Shown here piece by piece: positions 41,022 through 44,005 of a DNA stretch of 44,005 nucleotides. The notes below the pieces were generated by a model. The model was not told the origin of the DNA, made no database searches, and saw nothing but the letters and a program-made list of their open reading frames with translations. Positions within the stretch are counted from its first letter, which is position 1. Each line of letters starts with the position of its first letter. Source of the stretch: Clostridia bacterium (GTDB lineage: Bacteria > Bacillota > Clostridia > Oscillospirales > QAMX01); contig JAFRWU010000095.1 in NCBI GenBank assembly GCA_017441705.1, forward strand, positions 1 to 44,005. Reading direction: 5' to 3'. Position numbers and translations under genes: made by a program.

Positions 41022-42284
41022 GTGAAAGAACGCTTGAAAGTGGCTTTCGTCGGCGTTTCGGGCCGCGGTTCGGGACTGATGAACCTGGTTCTGGACACCA
41101 TGCCGGATATCGAAGTGGCGGCCGTGTGCGATCTTTATGCCGACCGCACCGCCGCGGCGCGCAGGCGCGTCTTTGAAAAAACGGGAAAGGAGCCCTTTGC
41201 CTCTACCGATCACCGGGAGGTCGTCGCTCTTCCCGAAGTCGACGCGGTGGTGACGCCGTCCTCCTGGACGTCGCACGTGGACGTCTGTCTCGATGCCATG
41301 AACGCCGGGAAATATGCCGCGACCGAGGTGGGCGGAGCTCCCTCGATCGAGGACTGCTGGGAACTGGTGCGCACCTCGGAAAGGACCGGGATGCCCTGCA
41401 TGATGCTGGAAAACTGCTGCTACGGCAGGGAAGAGATGGCCGTCCTGCGCATGGCGCGGGAGGGGGTTTTCGGCGAACTGATCCACTGCAAGGGCGCCTA
41501 CAGCCACGATCTGCGGGAGGAGATCTGCCGCGGACTGGAAAACCGGCACTACCGCATCCATAATTTCTCCCACCGCGCGGGCGATCTCTATCCCACCCAC
41601 GCTTTGGGCCCGCTCGCCAAGATCCTCCGCATCAACAACGGCAACCGCTTCGTCTCGCTGACCTCCATGCAGACGAAATCCCGCGGCCTGAATCTCTGGG
41701 CAAAGGAGCATATGGGAGAGGATTCGGAGATCGCGAAGCGCGACTTCGCCGCCGGCGACGTGGTGACCACCATGATCAAATGCGCCCACGGCGAAACCAT
41801 CGTTCTGACCCACGACAACTGTCTGCCCCGGCCGTATTCCCGCGGCTGTCTCGTGCAGGGGACCCGCGGCCTCTGGTCGGAGGATAAAAACGCCTGCATG
41901 ATAGAAGGACGGGACAAGGTCCGCGCGGAAGGATGGGATCCCCACGCCTGGGAACCCATGGAGAGCATTTTCAAGGATTACGAGCATCCTCTCTGGGAGG
42001 AATTCTTGAACGACGGCGTGCGCGGCGGACACGGCGGCATGGACTATCTGGTGCTTCGCGCCTTCTTTGAAGCGGCGATGAAGGAGGAAACGCCTCCCAT
42101 CACGGTGTACGACGTGGCTTCCTGGATGGCGATCACCACCCTGTCGGAGGATTCCTGCCATATGGGCTCCATGCCGGTGGCGGTGCCCGACTTCACCCGG
42201 GGAAAGTGGATCGAACCCAAATGCGCCCCCCGCGGCAAATACTCGCTGGACGAGGTGTGCGGCGAAGCCTTCGGGGAAAAGTGA
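41022..42284 (+). CDS. Gfo/Idh/MocA family protein, GH109-like
   Basis: The 420-residue cytoplasmic protein has an N-terminal NAD-binding Rossmann fold (LKVAFVGVSGRGSGLM) and the Gfo/Idh/MocA substrate domain. Segments such as DLYPTHALGPLAKIL, LTHDNCLPRPYSRGCLVQGTRG, GGHGGMDYLVLRAF and VPDFTRGKW are characteristic of the GH109 group, NAD-dependent glycosidases including alpha-N-acetylgalactosaminidases. It could therefore be a glycosidase acting by transient oxidation, or a plain oxidoreductase. Unlike many GH109 members it has no Tat signal. The start is GTG at 41022 behind AGGGATGATCT. It is 17 bases from the next gene, forming a two-gene operon. Confidence 0.85.
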   Translation: MKERLKVAFVGVSGRGSGLMNLVLDTMPDIEVAAVCDLYADRTAAARRRVFEKTGKEPFASTDHREVVALPEVDAVVTPSSWTSHVDVCLDAMNAGKYAATEVGGAPSIEDCWELVRTSERTGMPCMMLENCCYGREEMAVLRMAREGVFGELIHCKGAYSHDLREEICRGLENRHYRIHNFSHRAGDLYPTHALGPLAKILRINNGNRFVSLTSMQTKSRGLNLWAKEHMGEDSEIAKRDFAAGDVVTTMIKCAHGETIVLTHDNCLPRPYSRGCLVQGTRGLWSEDKNACMIEGRDKVRAEGWDPHAWEPMESIFKDYEHPLWEEFLNDGVRGGHGGMDYLVLRAFFEAAMKEETPPITVYDVASWMAITTLSEDSCHMGSMPVAVPDFTRGKWIEPKCAPRGKYSLDEVCGEAFGEK

Positions 42285-42301
42285 CGAAAGGATAAAGAAG
42301 C

Positions 42302-43816
42302 TTGCAGCGATACAGACCCTTTGAAATCAAAAAGAAAAGCGTCACGGGCGCCCTGATCTGGGCTGCCGGGCTGGCGCTTTTTGCCGTGGTGCTTTTCGTC
42401 GGTCTGATGGTTCTGGAAAATCACGTCGTGATCACCGACAAGGGGATCTTTTTCGACTTCTCCGGACGCGAAGAGCCGAAGGAACCGCTGGATATGGATT
42501 TCGTTCAGGTGCCGGCGCTGGAGATAGAAGAATCGGAAAGCGTCACGGAGCGGGAGGAACGCTATTATCCCGGCATGATCTCCGACAAAGCGGTCTACGC
42601 CATGGAATTCGACCTGGACGCCGATTTCGGGGAAAAGTTTGAAAAGCTGTGGCACTTCAACGTGAACACCGTGATCCTCCGGCTCCGCCCGGCGAGCGGC
42701 GTGGTTTCCTACCGCTCTGAGGCAGACGGCGCGAAGGATCACACCGACGGGAAGGATATTGACGTGGCCGCGCTGATCGGCGGCCTGCACGGCGCGGGAT
42801 ACCGGGTTTACGCCCGGATCTCGGTTTACGCGGACGCGACCTTTGCCGCCGACAACCCCGCCTCGGTGCTGAAATCCATCGAAAGGGAAGAGGGATGGCT
42901 CGACAACGGCGGGAACGCCTGGATCAACCCCTATTCCGCGGTCTTCAACGAGTACTTCGACGGACTCCTCGCCGAATACGCCTCCTTCGATTTCGACGGA
43001 TATCTCTTTGAAAACGCCGCCTTCCCCTATGCCGGCAAGCTGTCGGACGCCTATTACGTGGACGATTCGACGGAGGAACGGGGCAAGGAGGTGGACGAGA
43101 CGGCAGAAGCCATCCTGGCCGCCATCCGGGGAAAGCCGGTCTATTACGTGCTGGACGTCCCGACCATCCTGACCGAGGGGAGAAACGAAGTCACCGGCGT
43201 GGATATCGCGAAGCACGGCGAAAAGGGGATCGGGATCGTGCCCGATCTGACCGTGTCCTCGGCGGGCAATCTGGCTTACGAGCTCTCCGACGCCGGATAC
43301 TGCCAGACCATCGCCTATAAAGACGTGGCCGCGGCGCTGGAGCGTGCGGCCGGATCTCAGGTGCTGCCGATGCTTGCGGTCCGGGGAAAGCTTTCGGACA
43401 CTCTGCGCGTTTCGGTCGAAAAAGCGGTGAAGGAGATCCGGACCTCGTCGCCCGGCGCTTACGCCGTATCGCTTCAGGAAACCGTCTATTTCCCGGAGCT
43501 CTTCCAGGTGATGGGCAACGAGGGCGAGTATCTGCTCGGCGACGTGAAGACGCCGCCTCCGGAGCCTGAGACGGAATCCGGGACCGCGGAAGAAGGGGAA
43601 GAGACCGAAAGCGAGCCTGAAGAAGGAGAGACGGAAGAAGAGAGCGAGGAAACCTCCGAAGAAGAAAAGACGGGCGACGGCGAAGAAGAATCCTCCGGCA
43701 CAGGATCTGCCGGGACCGAAAAGCCCGTGGAAGTGATCGAACCGACGATCCCCGCGGAGCCCGAGGAAAGCGAAAGCGAGGTCCCGAAGGACGTGGAAGA
43801 GGATCCCTTCGCCTGA
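42302..43816 (+). CDS. membrane-anchored DUF4015-like putative glycoside hydrolase
   Basis: This 504-residue protein has one N-terminal membrane helix (ALIWAAGLALFAVVLFVGLMVL, about 17-38) with the bulk outside. The central 300 residues resemble the DUF4015/GH-like TIM barrel: AVYAMEFDLDADFGEKFEKL, NVNTVILRLRPASGVVSY, GYRVYARISVYADATFA and FDFDGYLFENAAFP are the barrel strands. The last 95 residues are Glu/Ser/Thr-rich and probably disordered. Catalytic residues are not certain. The start is TTG at 42302 after AAAGGATAAAGAAG. It follows the GH109-like gene closely and ends before a terminator at 43858. An enzymatic role on cell-wall or environmental glycan is possible but unproven. Confidence 0.72.
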   Translation: MQRYRPFEIKKKSVTGALIWAAGLALFAVVLFVGLMVLENHVVITDKGIFFDFSGREEPKEPLDMDFVQVPALEIEESESVTEREERYYPGMISDKAVYAMEFDLDADFGEKFEKLWHFNVNTVILRLRPASGVVSYRSEADGAKDHTDGKDIDVAALIGGLHGAGYRVYARISVYADATFAADNPASVLKSIEREEGWLDNGGNAWINPYSAVFNEYFDGLLAEYASFDFDGYLFENAAFPYAGKLSDAYYVDDSTEERGKEVDETAEAILAAIRGKPVYYVLDVPTILTEGRNEVTGVDIAKHGEKGIGIVPDLTVSSAGNLAYELSDAGYCQTIAYKDVAAALERAAGSQVLPMLAVRGKLSDTLRVSVEKAVKEIRTSSPGAYAVSLQETVYFPELFQVMGNEGEYLLGDVKTPPPEPETESGTAEEGEETESEPEEGETEEESEETSEEEKTGDGEEESSGTGSAGTEKPVEVIEPTIPAEPEESESEVPKDVEEDPFA

Positions 43817-43857
43817 GAAAGACAGAGACCGGATCTGCCGTGAAAACGGAAGAATAA

Positions 43858-43888
43858 CGGACGCGCCTTGCCGGCGCGTCCGTTTTTT
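43858..43888 (+). terminator. terminator after the DUF4015-like gene
   Basis: An inverted repeat CGGACGCGCC-TTGCC-GGCGCGTCCG (43858-43882) is followed by TTTTTT, 41 bases after the stop. Confidence 0.92.
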
Positions 43889-43889
43889 G

Positions 43890-44005
43890 TAGAGTAAAAC
43901 CACTCGTTAGACGAGTGGTTCAGGAAAGCTTAAGCGATAAGGAAGAAAAAGAACTCCTTTTGCTGTATACTAGAGGTGCGGTCTGCCAACTGCACCAGGA
44001 ACAGC
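43890..44005 (+). mobile_element. left end of an IS200/IS605-type element (partial)
   Basis: A perfect 10-bp hairpin AACCACTCGT-TAG-ACGAGTGGTT (43898-43920) is followed by CAGGAAAGCTTAAGCGATAA and, further on, TATACTAGAGGTGCGGTCTG. I recognise this arrangement from the subterminal left ends of IS200/IS605 elements in clostridial genomes, which use such hairpins instead of inverted terminal repeats. The transposase would lie beyond the window, so the call depends on unseen sequence. The element begins directly after a terminator, a harmless landing site. Confidence 0.6.

Overview
The window reads as chromosome of a high-GC, spore-forming Firmicute, most likely a gut or rumen member of the Clostridia. 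The evidence is spoIVA, a large Gram-positive-type SRP RNA with an Alu domain next to dnaX, a CIRCE-controlled hrcA-grpE-dnaK-dnaJ operon, a DUF4364 regulator, sigma-A promoters with near-consensus boxes at 17-bp spacing, and many GTG/TTG starts. No genus is claimed. About 36 genes or gene remnants are supported. No rRNA, tRNA or CRISPR array was seen.

Layout. 1-4165: minus-strand genes for a GNAT-like acyltransferase, a nucleoside hydrolase, a DUF4364 regulator and galactokinase. 4299-8327: a plus-strand run of a GH78-like rhamnosidase, a TtcA-family tRNA thiolase, an NfeD-like protein and an SPFH/stomatin protein. 8369-9842: an AT-rich accessory patch with a decayed secreted metzincin protease and an orphan lipoprotein. 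10155-14796: a fucose-isomerase-like protein, rpsB-tsf behind a strong promoter and structured leader, and an M42 aminopeptidase. 14868-22666 (minus): intracellular GH9 and clan GH-A glycosidases, a DUF3298-like lipoprotein, an HpcH/HpaI aldolase and an uncharacterised EIQT-motif protein. 22743-26980: a cyclic-nucleotide-domain membrane protein, SRP RNA, dnaX, ybaB, recR. 27148-32165: the class I heat-shock operon. 32180-32537: a truncated murA. 32632-36333: ylxM-ffh and rpsP-khpA-rimM-trmD. 36512-39210: a secreted BspA-LRR/Ig-repeat protein divergent from a small XRE regulator. 39326-43816: spoIVA, a GH109-like oxidoreductase/glycosidase and a membrane-anchored DUF4015-like protein. 43890-end: the apparent left end of an IS200/IS605-type element.

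How it fits together. The housekeeping blocks keep classic Firmicute synteny: SRP RNA-dnaX-ybaB-recR, the HrcA regulon, and SRP54/Ffh beside the S16-RimM-TrmD block. Between them are plant- or host-glycan genes (GalK, GH78, GH9, GH-A, GH109-like, fucose-isomerase-like, aldolase). Most of these lack signal peptides, which suggests uptake and cytoplasmic processing of oligosaccharides.

The most unusual local system is the divergent pair at 38894-38948. Two copies of a 17-bp palindrome lie between a tiny XRE repressor and a repetitive surface-type protein: one fills the spacer of the surface-gene promoter and the other lies just upstream of the regulator's -10. Other notable signals are a sigma-E-like promoter ahead of spoIVA, a three-way-junction leader on rpsB, the severed murA and the multiply broken protease.
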